Notes: generated by a model from the letters alone, not told the origin. A stretch of DNA of 25,831 bases from CBDDFQ01 sp965227035 (GCA_965227035.1 OZ245725.1:1-25831); one strand, 5' to 3'; shown: positions 1 through 8,699, numbered from the stretch's first letter. A program made the numbers and translations.

Positions 1-378
1 GATCAGAAGGCCGGTTCCGGAGCGGGTGAGGGGAGCAACTTCCTTGTCGGTGGCGAAGCGCGCCGAGCCGTGGGTGTCGGCCTGGACGTTGCCGAAATGG
101 AGAAGGACGCTCGGCGTGACCATTGCCATGAACAGGATCACCATGAAGACGAGGAAGCCGATATTGAATGCGGCCCATCCCCATGTCCCTTGAGCGAAAC
201 CCGCCTCTGCCATCGACGAGCTGCCCCAGATGCCGGCGACCAGGATGATCGCGATATAGAGGACGGCGAAACGCAGGCCGCCTTTCGAAAGTGCGTGGAA
301 GAGAAACGCGCCGACCGCCCATCCGGGGTTTTTGGCGGCGGTGCGGAACATGGTGGAGAATGCGCTGACCACCCTCAT
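1..378 (-). CDS. traG: TraG/VirD4-type coupling protein, N-terminal part (gene continues across the circular join)
   Basis: The minus strand from ATG at 378-376 reads open to base 1 (126 codons) and continues in frame at 25816, because 25817-25831 repeats 1-15. This part carries two hydrophobic stretches, about residues 36-55 and 66-90, matching the N-terminal membrane anchor of VirD4-type coupling proteins. It ends in an HGSARFAT segment, which in this family lies between the anchor and the ATPase domain. The start overlaps the traD stop as ATGA, so translation is probably coupled. The joined protein would be 548 aa, somewhat short for TraG/VirD4 (usually 600 or more). The role known for the family is to link the relaxosome to a type IV secretion channel at the inner membrane. 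The identity rests on the joined protein. Confidence 0.88.
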   Translation of the reverse strand, partial: MRVVSAFSTMFRTAAKNPGWAVGAFLFHALSKGGLRFAVLYIAIILVAGIWGSSSMAEAGFAQGTWGWAAFNIGFLVFMVILFMAMVTPSVLLHFGNVQADTHGSARFATDKEVAPLTRSGTGLLI

Positions 379-674
379 GCCGACTTCTCCGGCGTGCCCT
401 CCATGATCGGTCTTTCAGCGCCGAGCAAATCAGCAAACAGTGCTTTGTCACCATCGCGAGTGAGGAAGCCGGGCAGCTCACGGCGGAGCCAATCTGCGAG
501 GCGTTTTGTAAATTCCGGATCGCCTGCGTTTTCGAGACGATGGAGGACCAGGGCACCGAGCAGAACCTTGCGCCGCGTATCGTTGGCCCGCTCCTGTTTT
601 CCCAATCTGGCCTTGAGTGCCGACCGTTGTGCATCCAGTTCCGCCAGCCGCTGTTCAATTGTCTTGCGTGCCAA
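375..674 (-). CDS. traD: Small conjugal transfer protein, TraD family
   Basis: This 99-aa basic protein begins MARKTIEQRLAELDAQRSAL and continues with a charged helical region and a KVLLGALVLHRLE segment. That segment recalls the small TraD proteins encoded between traC and traG in Ti and rhizobial plasmids, where they act as relaxosome accessory factors. The start codon is TTG at 674-672, supported by a GAGGAG ribosome site about 8 bases upstream. No ATG fits as well. It starts four bases after the stop of the gene at 679-987, and its own TGA overlaps the traG ATG. The order hypothetical-traD-traG, divergent from traA, matches the traCDG/traA layout. The family is assigned from context and general sequence character; the exact function is inferred. 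Confidence 0.75.
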   Translation of the reverse strand: MARKTIEQRLAELDAQRSALKARLGKQERANDTRRKVLLGALVLHRLENAGDPEFTKRLADWLRRELPGFLTRDGDKALFADLLGAERPIMEGTPEKSA

Positions 675-678
675 ATAC

Positions 679-987
679 CTACTCCTCTGAATAAACGTCC
701 TTGATCCTGCGAAGTGCTTCTTCGCTGCTCATCTCCCCGGCTTCGTGAGATGCGGTAATCGCCGCGATCTCTTTTCCGCTTTGCAGAAAATGCGGATTTT
801 CAGCCGTGGCCATATGTTCGGGCCGCGTGCTGGTCGCAGGGAATACAATGCCGGTAATGTCGGCGTCGTTCTTGAATACAGATCCGATCAGGGCATCGAC
901 CGTCTCCATATACCCACTCGGAAAATTACGGCTGGCAGATATGTCGCCATGTTCCGTCTTGATCGTCACGCCACCCAGCGCCGGCAT
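679..987 (-). CDS. Hypothetical protein, first gene of the tra operon
   Basis: This 102-aa soluble protein starts MPALGGVTIKTEHGDISASR. It has no membrane segment or signal peptide and ends in an acidic EEALRRIKDVYSEE tail. It is the first gene on the minus side of the oriT-like region and its stop lies only four bases before the traD start, so it is very likely in the traD-traG operon. By position it corresponds to traC of Ti-type plasmids, but the sequence does not look like the TraC proteins I know, so I do not give it that name. No strong ribosome site precedes the ATG at 987, so a different start is possible. Function unknown; a relaxosome accessory role or an unrelated cargo gene are both open. 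Confidence 0.6.
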   Translation of the reverse strand: MPALGGVTIKTEHGDISASRNFPSGYMETVDALIGSVFKNDADITGIVFPATSTRPEHMATAENPHFLQSGKEIAAITASHEAGEMSSEEALRRIKDVYSEE

Positions 988-1050
988 GAGATCGAATACT
1001 TAGCCGCAGCGGGACACCGATGATTTCGAGAGCGTAGCGAACAGGATCAT

Positions 1051-1081
1051 AAGGGCGCACTTACGACTTGCTGCGCAAGTC
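1051..1081. other. oriT: Putative origin of transfer (oriT), RSF1010/Ti-like nick region
   Basis: Between the divergent transfer operons lies AAGGGCGCACTTA at 1051-1063, whose complement TAAGTGCGCCCTT matches the conserved nick region of RSF1010 and Ti-type (MOBQ) plasmids. Immediately beside it is a perfect 6-bp inverted repeat, GACTTG at 1065-1070 and CAAGTC at 1076-1081, separated by 5 bases. This hairpin-next-to-nick arrangement is typical of an oriT. The site lies 39 bases before the traA start, where a relaxase recognition site is expected. The exact nick position is not claimed. Confidence 0.75.
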
Positions 1082-1119
1082 AGTGCTTGTTAATCTCCTC
1101 GGCACTCGGAGGATGCCGT

Positions 1120-4100
1120 TTGGCGATTTATCATCTCAGCGCAAAACCTATCTCGCGGTCATCCGGCCGCAGCGCTGTTGCATCCGCCGCGTATCGCTCT
1201 GCCGTTAAGCTGACGAACGAGCGCGACGGGCTTGTGCATGACTTCACCCGAAAAGAGGGCGTTCAACACACCGAGATCGTTCTTCCCGAGCCGGGTGCCG
1301 GCGCCACAGGTTCGGCCGAATGGGCTTTGGATCGTTCAGCCTTGTGGAATGCGGCCGAGTTTGCCGAAAAGCGCAAAGACGCCCGCGTCGCTCGCGAGTT
1401 CGAAGTCGGGCTTCCGCATGAACTGTCGGCCGAAGGGCGGATCGAGGCGACGCGGACGTTTGCCCAGGATCTGGCCAATCGGTATGGCGCTGCTGTCGAT
1501 TTCGCGATCCATGCGCCGCATGAGAAAGGCGACGTCCGGAACTATCATGCCCACGTTTTGATGACGACGCGGCAGGTGGGCGAGGGTGGTCTTGGGGAAA
1601 AGACCTATCTTGAGCACAAGAATGCCCGGCTATTGTCGAACGGGATGGCGACCACGGACATGCAGCTTCGCGACATCCGGCAATCGTGGGAGAGCATTGC
1701 GAACAGCCAGCTTCAGCGTGAGGGGCTGGATATCCGGATCGATCACCGTTCGCATCAGGAGAGGGGGCTTGAGCTTTCGCCGACCGAGCATGTCGGCGTT
1801 CATGCCACGCAGATGCAGCGGCAGGGGATGGGTGTCGAGCGAGCGCGGCTGGATGCCGAAGCGGCTCAGAAGAATGCCGACCTGATCCGCGAAAAGCCGG
1901 AACAGGTTCTGACGATCATCTCCCAGGAGAAGAGCGTATTCGATCGGCGCGACGTTGCTCGTGCCCTGCATCGCTACATCAATGACGACGCCCAGACGTT
2001 CCAGAATGCGTTTGCGTCGGTGATGGCATCGCCGGGGTTGGCAGAGCTTCAGCCGGAGCGGATCGATCCGCAGACGGGCGAGATCGAGCTTGCGAAGTAT
2101 TCGACCCGCGAGATGGTCAATCTTGAATCCGGCATGGCGCGATCGGCCGAACGGATGGCGGATGATCGCAGTCATGGTGTCGATCGCCGGCATGTCGTTG
2201 GCGCGATCGGCCGGCAGGATGCGGCCATTCAGAAGGCGTCCGGTGATGGGGCTGCGCGACTGTCGGATGAGCAGCGCCAGGCGATCGAGCATGTGACCGG
2301 GCCGGAGCGCATATCGGCCGTCGTCGGGTTTGCCGGGGCGGGCAAATCCACGATGCTGGCGGCGGCGCGTGAGGCGTGGGAAGCGCAAGGGTATCGGGTT
2401 CATGGTGCGGCGCTTTCCGGTAAGGCGGCCGAGGGGCTGGAGGAGAGTTCCGGTATCGAGAGCCGGACGCTTGCGTCCTGGTCGCATGGTTGGGAACGCG
2501 ACCGGGGGACGCTCAGCCGCGGCGATGTTTTTGTCATCGACGAGGCCGGCATGGTCGGCAGCCGGCAGCTCTCTGGCTTCATTGGCGAGGCCGAGAAGCG
2601 TGGTGCGAAAATCGTTCTTGTCGGGGATCATGAGCAGCTGCAGGCGATCGGTGCCGGTGCGCCGTTCAGGGCCATTGCCGAGCGGATCGGCCATGCCGAA
2701 CTGTCCGAAATCCGCCGGCAGCATGAGGGTTGGCAGCGAGAGGCGTCGGTGTCGTTTGCCACCCATAAGACCGCTGACGGTCTGGCCGCCTATCGGGATC
2801 ATGGCGACGTTCACTTTGCCGCCGATGGTGACGCAGCGCGGGCGGCCATCGTGCAGGATTATCTTGCCGATCGCGAGGACCGTCCAGCCGGCAGTCGTGT
2901 CGCCATGGCGCATCGTCGTGTCGATGTTCGCGCCATCAATGATGCGATCCGTTCGGGGCTTCAGGAGCGCGGCGAGCTGGCTCGGGTCGCGCCTGGTGGT
3001 GCCGGCGTTGACGAGCTTTCCATCGGAAAGGGCAGGGGCGAGGAAAGGCCTCGGGCGCTGACTTATCAGACCAATGACGGAAAGCGCGATTTTGCCGAAG
3101 GCGACCGGATCGTGTTTCTGGAAAACGATCGGGATCTCGGCGTCAAGAACGGCATGTTGGGGAAGGTGCTCTCCGTCGAGCAGGACGCGATACAAGTGCA
3201 GCTCGACGGGAGAACGGCGGATAGATCCGATATCATCAATGTACCGGTGAACAGTTACCAGGCCATTGATCACGGCTATGCCACCACCATTCATAAGAAC
3301 CAGGGCGCGACCGTCGATCGTGCCTTTGTTCTGGCGTCGGGCACGATGGATCGGCATCTGACCTATGTCGCCATGACCCGTCATCGTGACGGGGCACAGC
3401 TCTATGCCGACAGCCAAGAATTTACCGACAAGAGAGCCGGCCGGCTGGTGGCGCATGGGGTTGCGCCCTATGAGCACAAGGCCGGCAATCGCGACAGCTA
3501 TTTCGTGACGCTGGAGAATGCCAACGGCGAGCGCTCGACGACGTGGGGTGTCGATCTGGGGCGGGCGATGGCCGAGGCGTCGCCGGAGATCGGCGCGACG
3601 ATCGGCCTTCGTCATGAGGGGGCGGTTCCCGTCACCTTGCCGGATGGCACACAGACGCACCGTAATGGGTGGCGGGTTCAGGATGTGGCCGAGCTTGCTT
3701 ATGATCAGCTCGAAAGCCGGCTGTCGCGTTCCGGGGCGAAAGAAACGACGCTGGATTATGCCAGGGACTTTGCCGAGCGGCGTGGCATTGCCGAGGCGAT
3801 CGGTGTTCGCAGCGAGATCGATCTTGGTGATGCCGCAATCAAAGGGCACGAGGCGCCCTCCCTTGCTGGCTCGACAGCAGGGGCTGTTCAGGATCGGTCA
3901 CACAGCGAGCGTTCTGCTTACGAGGAGCGTGCCCCCTCGCAGGCCGATCCTGAGCGCATGGAGCGTGCCCCCCGTCGCGGCATGTTCGATGGCCTGAAGC
4001 TGAAATCCGGCCGAGGCGCTGCGCAGGCTGAACGGCCGGCGCGGGACGGCGAGCGGCGCGAGGATCGTGGCGAGCGGGATAGGTTGGCCGAGCGGGTACG

Positions 4101-4665
4101 GCCCATGTCAGGCTTTGAGCAGGCCGTTGATCGCTATGCGCAGGCCTATAGCTCCGTCGATCGTCAGCTCAGCCAGGATCTACCTGTCCTCGATGCACAG
4201 AAGCAGGCCTATCGTACAGCGGCAGCCGACATGGACCAGGTGCGGCCGGGATCGCATGCGCTGGTCCGCTCGGCCATGCATTATGATCCACACACCGCCG
4301 ATGCCATGACGCAGCTCTCCGGCCGCGAGCGTGTCGGTCAGCTGGTCTCCGGCATGGACAGGGAACGCGCCCTGCAGGCCGATCCGAATGTCCGGGCCGA
4401 TCGGTTCATCGAGCGCTGGAATGAGCTTCGTTCCGAGCGTCAGGAGCTTCGGGGTTGGAACAATGACGAGGCGCGGGGTAAGGTCGATGCGGAAATGCGC
4501 GGGATGAGCCAGCGCCTTGGCGGCGACCCGCAGCTTGAAACGACCCTGCGCAATCGCGCCCAGGAGATGGGGATCAGCTATATCGGTCGTGATCAGACCA
4601 TAAGCCACGAGATGGAGCGGCAGCTGACCCAGGGCCGCAGCCAGAGCATGGGGCTTGAACGATAG
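1120..4665 (+). CDS. traA: Ti-type conjugative relaxase with helicase domain (TraA, MobA/MobL family)
   Basis: This gene encodes a 1,181-aa protein that would nick oriT, remain on the transferred strand and unwind it. I place the start at TTG 1120, because GGAGGA at 1108-1113 sits six bases upstream and the product then begins MAIYHLSAKPISRSSGRSAV, the usual N-terminus of the family. An upstream TTG at 1087 lacks this support. The relaxase domain takes up about residues 1-240, with the metal-binding NYHAHVL motif near residues 141-147. A RecD-like helicase follows: Walker A GFAGAGKST near 402-410, Walker B VFVIDEAGM near 470-478, and a C-terminal IHKNQGATVDRAF motif near 723 with TYVAMTRH after it. 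The last 300 or so residues are charged and variable. The next gene follows after 14 bases. Confidence 0.95.
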   Translation: MAIYHLSAKPISRSSGRSAVASAAYRSAVKLTNERDGLVHDFTRKEGVQHTEIVLPEPGAGATGSAEWALDRSALWNAAEFAEKRKDARVAREFEVGLPHELSAEGRIEATRTFAQDLANRYGAAVDFAIHAPHEKGDVRNYHAHVLMTTRQVGEGGLGEKTYLEHKNARLLSNGMATTDMQLRDIRQSWESIANSQLQREGLDIRIDHRSHQERGLELSPTEHVGVHATQMQRQGMGVERARLDAEAAQKNADLIREKPEQVLTIISQEKSVFDRRDVARALHRYINDDAQTFQNAFASVMASPGLAELQPERIDPQTGEIELAKYSTREMVNLESGMARSAERMADDRSHGVDRRHVVGAIGRQDAAIQKASGDGAARLSDEQRQAIEHVTGPERISAVVGFAGAGKSTMLAAAREAWEAQGYRVHGAALSGKAAEGLEESSGIESRTLASWSHGWERDRGTLSRGDVFVIDEAGMVGSRQLSGFIGEAEKRGAKIVLVGDHEQLQAIGAGAPFRAIAERIGHAELSEIRRQHEGWQREASVSFATHKTADGLAAYRDHGDVHFAADGDAARAAIVQDYLADREDRPAGSRVAMAHRRVDVRAINDAIRSGLQERGELARVAPGGAGVDELSIGKGRGEERPRALTYQTNDGKRDFAEGDRIVFLENDRDLGVKNGMLGKVLSVEQDAIQVQLDGRTADRSDIINVPVNSYQAIDHGYATTIHKNQGATVDRAFVLASGTMDRHLTYVAMTRHRDGAQLYADSQEFTDKRAGRLVAHGVAPYEHKAGNRDSYFVTLENANGERSTTWGVDLGRAMAEASPEIGATIGLRHEGAVPVTLPDGTQTHRNGWRVQDVAELAYDQLESRLSRSGAKETTLDYARDFAERRGIAEAIGVRSEIDLGDAAIKGHEAPSLAGSTAGAVQDRSHSERSAYEERAPSQADPERMERAPRRGMFDGLKLKSGRGAAQAERPARDGERREDRGERDRLAERVRPMSGFEQAVDRYAQAYSSVDRQLSQDLPVLDAQKQAYRTAAADMDQVRPGSHALVRSAMHYDPHTADAMTQLSGRERVGQLVSGMDRERALQADPNVRADRFIERWNELRSERQELRGWNNDEARGKVDAEMRGMSQRLGGDPQLETTLRNRAQEMGISYIGRDQTISHEMERQLTQGRSQSMGLER

Positions 4666-4679
4666 AAGGACGAGACGGC

Positions 4680-5453
4680 ATGACGGACGATGATCGCAAT
4701 CACCATCCCGAGGACATGGAGCCAGCAGCGTTCCACGACGAGGATGATGCCGGCGATCCGGCCGCTGCGTTCGAGGCCCTGCGCGATACGGTCGAGGATC
4801 TGGCCGCCGATCTCGGCCGGGAAATGACGACGATCCGCAAGGGCGTCGAGTCCGCCTTCGATCAGCTGGAGCGGCAGGGGGCGGTGGTCGATTATAGCGC
4901 CGAGCTTGGCCGCATGACCCAGCAGCTCGCCATAGTGGGCGAGCACCTGCAGGCGATCCATCAGGCGCCGGTTCTCCGGCAGGGGGCCGAGCATTATGCC
5001 CGTGTTCTCGAGCGCAGCGGGGATGGGCTGGTTCGGTCTGCTGTGCAAAAGCTCGAGCAGCAGTCCTCCGATCTCGAGCGCATCAGCAGTGTGCTCGCCT
5101 CGCACACTAAAAGCGCTCTGTATCGGAAGGATCAGGATTTCCGGATGTGGATGATGGCCGGCATTGGCGTCGTTGTCGGCGCTTTCCTTCTGGTAGTAGT
5201 GCCAAGGTTTCTGCCGTTCTCTGTCGATAGCCGTGTTGCCGCGCTGGTGATGGGCGGCGATCGCGTCAGCGCCGGCCGCGCCATGATCCAGGCAGCCGAT
5301 CCGCAGGGAGGGCGGGACTTTGTGACGGCCGGGTGGGTTTATGACACAAACCGGGAGGCGCTGGATAAGTGCATTTCGGATATGTTCAAGACGCAGAAGG
5401 AGCAACGCTGCGGGCTGACATTGCCTGTCGTGCAGAGTTCTGGCCACCCTTAG
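4680..5453 (+). CDS. Membrane-anchored protein downstream of traA (DUF6118-like)
   Basis: This 257-aa protein has a very acidic N-terminus (MTDDDRNHHPEDMEPAAF), a helical middle region of about residues 25-150 that may form a coiled coil, and one membrane segment at about residues 158-178 (AGIGVVVGAFLLVVVPRFL). A short C-terminal domain with two cysteines follows. Proteins of this shape are common directly after traA on alphaproteobacterial plasmids and are grouped, as far as I recall, as DUF6118; that name is from memory. It starts 14 bases after traA, with GAAGGACGAG ahead of the ATG, so it is probably cotranscribed. Because of its place and single membrane helix, it may help hold the relaxosome at the membrane, but no function is known. 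Confidence 0.75.
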   Translation: MTDDDRNHHPEDMEPAAFHDEDDAGDPAAAFEALRDTVEDLAADLGREMTTIRKGVESAFDQLERQGAVVDYSAELGRMTQQLAIVGEHLQAIHQAPVLRQGAEHYARVLERSGDGLVRSAVQKLEQQSSDLERISSVLASHTKSALYRKDQDFRMWMMAGIGVVVGAFLLVVVPRFLPFSVDSRVAALVMGGDRVSAGRAMIQAADPQGGRDFVTAGWVYDTNREALDKCISDMFKTQKEQRCGLTLPVVQSSGHP

Positions 5454-5906
5454 AGGATGGTCAGATCAGCTAGCTTTGCAGTGACAATACCCATCGGTCC
5501 GTCTGCAGTGTTCAGTTGCAGAGCCGGGAAGAGTAACGTGAAGAGGACTGGTTCGGCCTTTCCTGAATCATCAAGCCAAGGCGATTCGCTTCGTTTATCG
5601 CACAAAATAGGCGCGCCGCATCAGGTCAGATTTTCAGGCGGGAGCCCAAATTGTTATGATTGTAGCAGTGGTATATATCGCCCCGATGAGGTCAAAGAAA
5701 CATCAATACCCGCGTAATAATACCCAGCTGTTCCTCGCTTGAGTGACAGCCACCCTTCTGGCTATAATCTCCGAAGGGTCGCCCCTTTAAGGCATCTAGA
5801 CATAACAGCCCATACGCCATCTTGATTGGAACCGGCATAGTGCGCAGATCTGGCGAGGATGCCCGGAGCGATTTGGCCAAACTGCTCCGGGTGGGGATTA
5901 CTCGGT
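5454..5906. other. Intergenic region between convergent tra and hydantoin operons
   Basis: This 453-bp gap separates the end of the rightward transfer operon from the end of the leftward catabolic operon. I see no convincing gene. An open frame at 5457-5717 lacks a ribosome site and family-like content. AAGGG and CCCTT pair around 5775-5788, followed by TTAA, a weak terminator-like hairpin for the plus strand. A stronger dyad lies at 5862-5891. This gap marks the distal boundary of the catabolic island, but I could not identify an insertion sequence end in it. Confidence 0.5.
5862..5891. terminator. Interrupted 30-bp dyad 3' of the hydantoinase gene, possible terminator
   Basis: CCCGGAGC at 5862-5869 pairs with GCTCCGGG at 5884-5891. 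The loop itself contains a perfect palindrome, TTTGGCCAAA, at 5872-5881, so the whole element is symmetrical except for two bases on each side. It begins 15 bases beyond the stop of the last catabolic gene. There is no T-run on either side, so it would be a Rho-type pause or RNA-stabilising hairpin rather than a classical intrinsic terminator. Confidence 0.5.
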
Positions 5907-7364
5907 TCAGACGCCGATTGGCATGTGCTCGGGCGAACGGTTCACCGCGCGAGGCGCCGTGATCTCCTTCCACTTCGACAATGCTGCGTTGACAGCCGGG
6001 AATGGCTTGCGTTTTATTAGCTTGCCGCGGCCGGGCTGCGCCTGCGAGTTCTGGCCGTCAGCCCAGACGACCTCGCCCCGCGAGATCGTATAGCGTGGCA
6101 GGCCGCGCACCTCGACGCCCTCGAACACGTTGTAGTCGATGATCGACTTCTGGTTGGCAGCAGAGATTGTCTTGGAAAGCTTCGGATCCCAGACGACAAG
6201 GTCGGCGTCTGATCCCGGCAGGATTGCGCCTTTCTGCGGATAGATATTGAGGATTTGGGCGATGTTGGTTGAGGTTACCGCAACGAACTCATTGGCCGTC
6301 AATCGTCCCGTCTCTACGCCCTTTGTCCAGAGCACGGAGAGCCTGTCTTCAACGCCTCCAGTGCCGTTCGGGATCTTGGCGAAATTACCGAGGCCGAAAC
6401 GCTTTTGCTCGGTGGTGAAGGCGCAATGGTCGGTGGCAACCACCTGCAGTGAGCCGGCGGCGAGACCGGCCCAGAGACCGTCTTGGTGGCTCTTATCGCG
6501 GAATGGAGGCGACATCACGCGCTGTGCGGCATAATCCCAGCTTTGGTTGAAATATTCGCTCTCATCCAGGGTCAAATGCTGGATCAGCGGCTCGCCATAG
6601 ACGCGCATCCCTTTCTGGCGGGCCCGGCGGATAGCCTCATGCGCCTGTTCGCTGGATGCGTGCACGATGTAGACCGGTACGCCGGCGGCGTCGGCGATCA
6701 TGATGGCGCGGTTGGTCGCCTCACCCTCGACCTCGGGTGGTCTTGAGAAGGCGTGACCCTCTGGACCCGTGGTTCCCTCTCCGAGCAGCTTCTGCTGCAG
6801 GGAGGCGATGATGTCGCCGTTTTCGGCATGGACAAGGGGCAGCGCACCGAGCGCTGCACAGCGCTGGAAAGACGCAAACATCTCGTCGTCATTCACCATC
6901 AGGGCGCCCTTGTAGGCCATGAAGTGTTTGAAGGTGTTGATGCCAAGATCGACGATCTTGGCCATCTCGTCAAAATGCGTCTCCGACCAGCCGGTGACGC
7001 ACATGTGGTAGGAATAGTCACACGAGGTTTGGTGCGCAGCGCGGCTTTCCCATTCGGCTAGCGCCGCCAGCATGCCGGACTCGCCCGGGATGACGAAGTC
7101 AAGCACGGTCGTCGTACCACCAGAAAGGGCGGCGAAGGAGCCAGTTTCCCAAGTCTCGGCTGCCGTGGTGCCCATGAACGGCATTTCGAAATGTGTATGT
7201 GGGTCGATGCCGCCCGGCATTATATAGGCGTCAGTGGCGTCGATAACCGTGTCGCCGGAAAGATCCGGCGCGATCGCCTGGATGGTCTCTCCCTCGATGC
7301 GGATATCCGCCTTGTATGTACGGTCGGCGGCGATGATCGTTCCGCCCTTGATCACAGTAGACAT
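5907..7364 (-). CDS. hydA: D-hydantoinase / dihydropyrimidinase
   Basis: This 485-aa cytoplasmic amidohydrolase opens cyclic ureides (hydantoins, dihydropyrimidines) to N-carbamoyl acids. The binuclear metal site of the family is complete: H56 and H58 in DPHTHFEMPF, the lysine to be carboxylated K146 in NTFKHFMAYKG, H179 in LVHAENGD, H235 in IVHASSE and D312 in VATDHCAF. The length is usual for the family (about 460-490). The ATG at 7364 follows GAGGAACGATAG, a good ribosome site. It is the last gene of the leftward cluster, 41 bases after the M20 hydrolase gene. The sequence does not settle whether the natural substrate is a 5-substituted hydantoin or dihydrouracil/dihydrothymine. The adjacent D-carbamoylase favours hydantoins, while the M20 partner is found with both. 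Confidence 0.93.
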   Translation of the reverse strand: MSTVIKGGTIIAADRTYKADIRIEGETIQAIAPDLSGDTVIDATDAYIMPGGIDPHTHFEMPFMGTTAAETWETGSFAALSGGTTTVLDFVIPGESGMLAALAEWESRAAHQTSCDYSYHMCVTGWSETHFDEMAKIVDLGINTFKHFMAYKGALMVNDDEMFASFQRCAALGALPLVHAENGDIIASLQQKLLGEGTTGPEGHAFSRPPEVEGEATNRAIMIADAAGVPVYIVHASSEQAHEAIRRARQKGMRVYGEPLIQHLTLDESEYFNQSWDYAAQRVMSPPFRDKSHQDGLWAGLAAGSLQVVATDHCAFTTEQKRFGLGNFAKIPNGTGGVEDRLSVLWTKGVETGRLTANEFVAVTSTNIAQILNIYPQKGAILPGSDADLVVWDPKLSKTISAANQKSIIDYNVFEGVEVRGLPRYTISRGEVVWADGQNSQAQPGRGKLIKRKPFPAVNAALSKWKEITAPRAVNRSPEHMPIGV

Positions 7365-7405
7365 CTATCGTTCCTCATTATGTTGGGTAGGTGGCTTTCG
7401 GTGGG

Positions 7406-8656
7406 TCATCCGTCGAAACCGGCTGTTTCCAAGGCGGCGCGCAGGAGCACATTTGCTCCATTGGCCGCCCATTCGCAGTTGATCGCCTCGTCTTCGTTAT
7501 GGCTTAGCCCGTCGACGCAGGGGCAGAAGATCATGGCCGTCGGTGCGATCCGGTTGATCCAGCAGGCGTCATGGCCAGCTCCCGAGATAATGTCGCGATG
7601 GGTGTGGCCCTGAGACGTCGCCGCGGCACGGATGCGCTGCAGCAAATCGGTGTCAAAGGCGACCGGCCCAAATTCGCCCACGGTTTCAACTTCGAAGCCG
7701 AGGCCAAGCTCAGTGGCAATCCGCTCGACGCCGCCGCGAAAGCGCATCTCCATGTCGGCGAGGACAGAGCCTTCGGGGTGTCGGAAGTCGACGGTCAGGA
7801 CGGCCTTGCCGGGTACAACATTGCGGGAGTTCGGCTGCTGGGACAGCTGACCGACGACACCGACGCCGTTTGGCTCGTGGCTCCAGGCAATTTCCTCGAC
7901 CAACTCGACGATGCGCGCGGCGCCCAGCCCGGCGTTCCGCCGCCTTGACATCGGGGTCGAGCCGGCATGCGCCTCCTGCCCGGTGAGTGTTGCTTGCAGC
8001 CATTTCAGGCCTTGGCCATGGGTAACGACACCGATGTCGATACCCTCATCTTCGAGGATCGGACCCTGCTCGATATGGAGCTCGAGATAGGCGTATGGGC
8101 GGTGTCCACCCGCGGGATCGGTGCCCAGGAAACCGATACGGGCCAGTTCGTCGCCCATCCGCAGCCCGTCGACGTCCGTGCGCGAATAGGCCCACTCGAC
8201 GCTATGTACGCCGGCGAAGACGCCGGAGCCCAACATGACCGGTGCGAATCGGCTGCCTTCCTCATTGGTCCAGTTGACAATTTCTATCGGCCGGGACGTG
8301 CGGATATCGTGCTCGTTGAGGGTACGGATGATTTCCAGTCCGGCGAGCACGCCCAGCACGCCGTCGTAGCGCCCGCCGGTCGGTTGAGTGTCCAGATGGC
8401 TGCCAATCATGACTGGAAGCGCCTCGGGATCCGTTCCTTCGCGCCGTGCGAACATGTTGCCGACAGCATCGACGCTGACCGTGCAGCCGGCCGCCTCGCA
8501 CAATGTTTGGAAAAGCAGGCGGCCGTCGCGATCTGCGTCGGTCAGCGTCTGCCGGTTGTTGCCGCCGCGGAGGCCCGGGCCGATTTCAGCCATGGCAGCG
8601 AGGCTCTCCCAGAGGCGGTTCGGATTTACGCGGAGGTTGTCGGCACTGCTTGCCAT
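7406..8656 (-). CDS. M20-family carbamoylase (N-carbamoyl-L-amino-acid hydrolase / beta-ureidopropionase-like)
   Basis: This 416-aa zinc-dependent hydrolase belongs to the hydantoinase/carbamoylase branch of the M20 peptidase-like family. It cleaves N-carbamoyl compounds to an amino acid, CO2 and ammonia. Visible motifs are GSHLDTQPTGGRYDGVLG (H87, D98), the NEEGSRF acid pair (E132, E133), HIEQGPILE near residue 200 and GAGHDAC near residue 388, which together supply the di-metal ligands and catalytic base. The start is ATG 8656, with AAGGA about ten bases upstream. It lies 43 bases after the regulator and 41 before the hydantoinase, so the three are probably cotranscribed. Relatives include L-carbamoylases, beta-ureidopropionases and allantoate amidohydrolases, and sequence alone does not separate them. 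The presence of a nitrilase-fold D-carbamoylase in the same cluster is unusual. Confidence 0.9.
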   Translation of the reverse strand: MASSADNLRVNPNRLWESLAAMAEIGPGLRGGNNRQTLTDADRDGRLLFQTLCEAAGCTVSVDAVGNMFARREGTDPEALPVMIGSHLDTQPTGGRYDGVLGVLAGLEIIRTLNEHDIRTSRPIEIVNWTNEEGSRFAPVMLGSGVFAGVHSVEWAYSRTDVDGLRMGDELARIGFLGTDPAGGHRPYAYLELHIEQGPILEDEGIDIGVVTHGQGLKWLQATLTGQEAHAGSTPMSRRRNAGLGAARIVELVEEIAWSHEPNGVGVVGQLSQQPNSRNVVPGKAVLTVDFRHPEGSVLADMEMRFRGGVERIATELGLGFEVETVGEFGPVAFDTDLLQRIRAAATSQGHTHRDIISGAGHDACWINRIAPTAMIFCPCVDGLSHNEDEAINCEWAANGANVLLRAALETAGFDG

Positions 8657-8699
8657 CGAAAGTTGTCCTTGTCGCGGGTGCGCGCCGCTAGTTGTGCCT

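Noticed and set aside
70..690. 206-codon plus-strand frame at the window start
   Set aside because: It lies opposite traG and traD, whose minus-strand frames carry family features and coupled starts.
1630..3849. 739-codon open frame on the minus strand inside traA
   Set aside because: It is the antisense of a strongly supported relaxase gene; long opposite frames are expected in high-GC codon use, and it shows no family motif or ribosome site.
4593..5447. 284-codon minus-strand frame opposite the gene at 4680
   Set aside because: It is a mirror of the plus-strand gene, which has a good start, a membrane segment and operon context.
5457..5717. 86-codon plus-strand frame after the DUF6118-like gene
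   Set aside because: There is no ribosome site, the composition is not protein-like and no family resemblance is seen; treated as intergenic.
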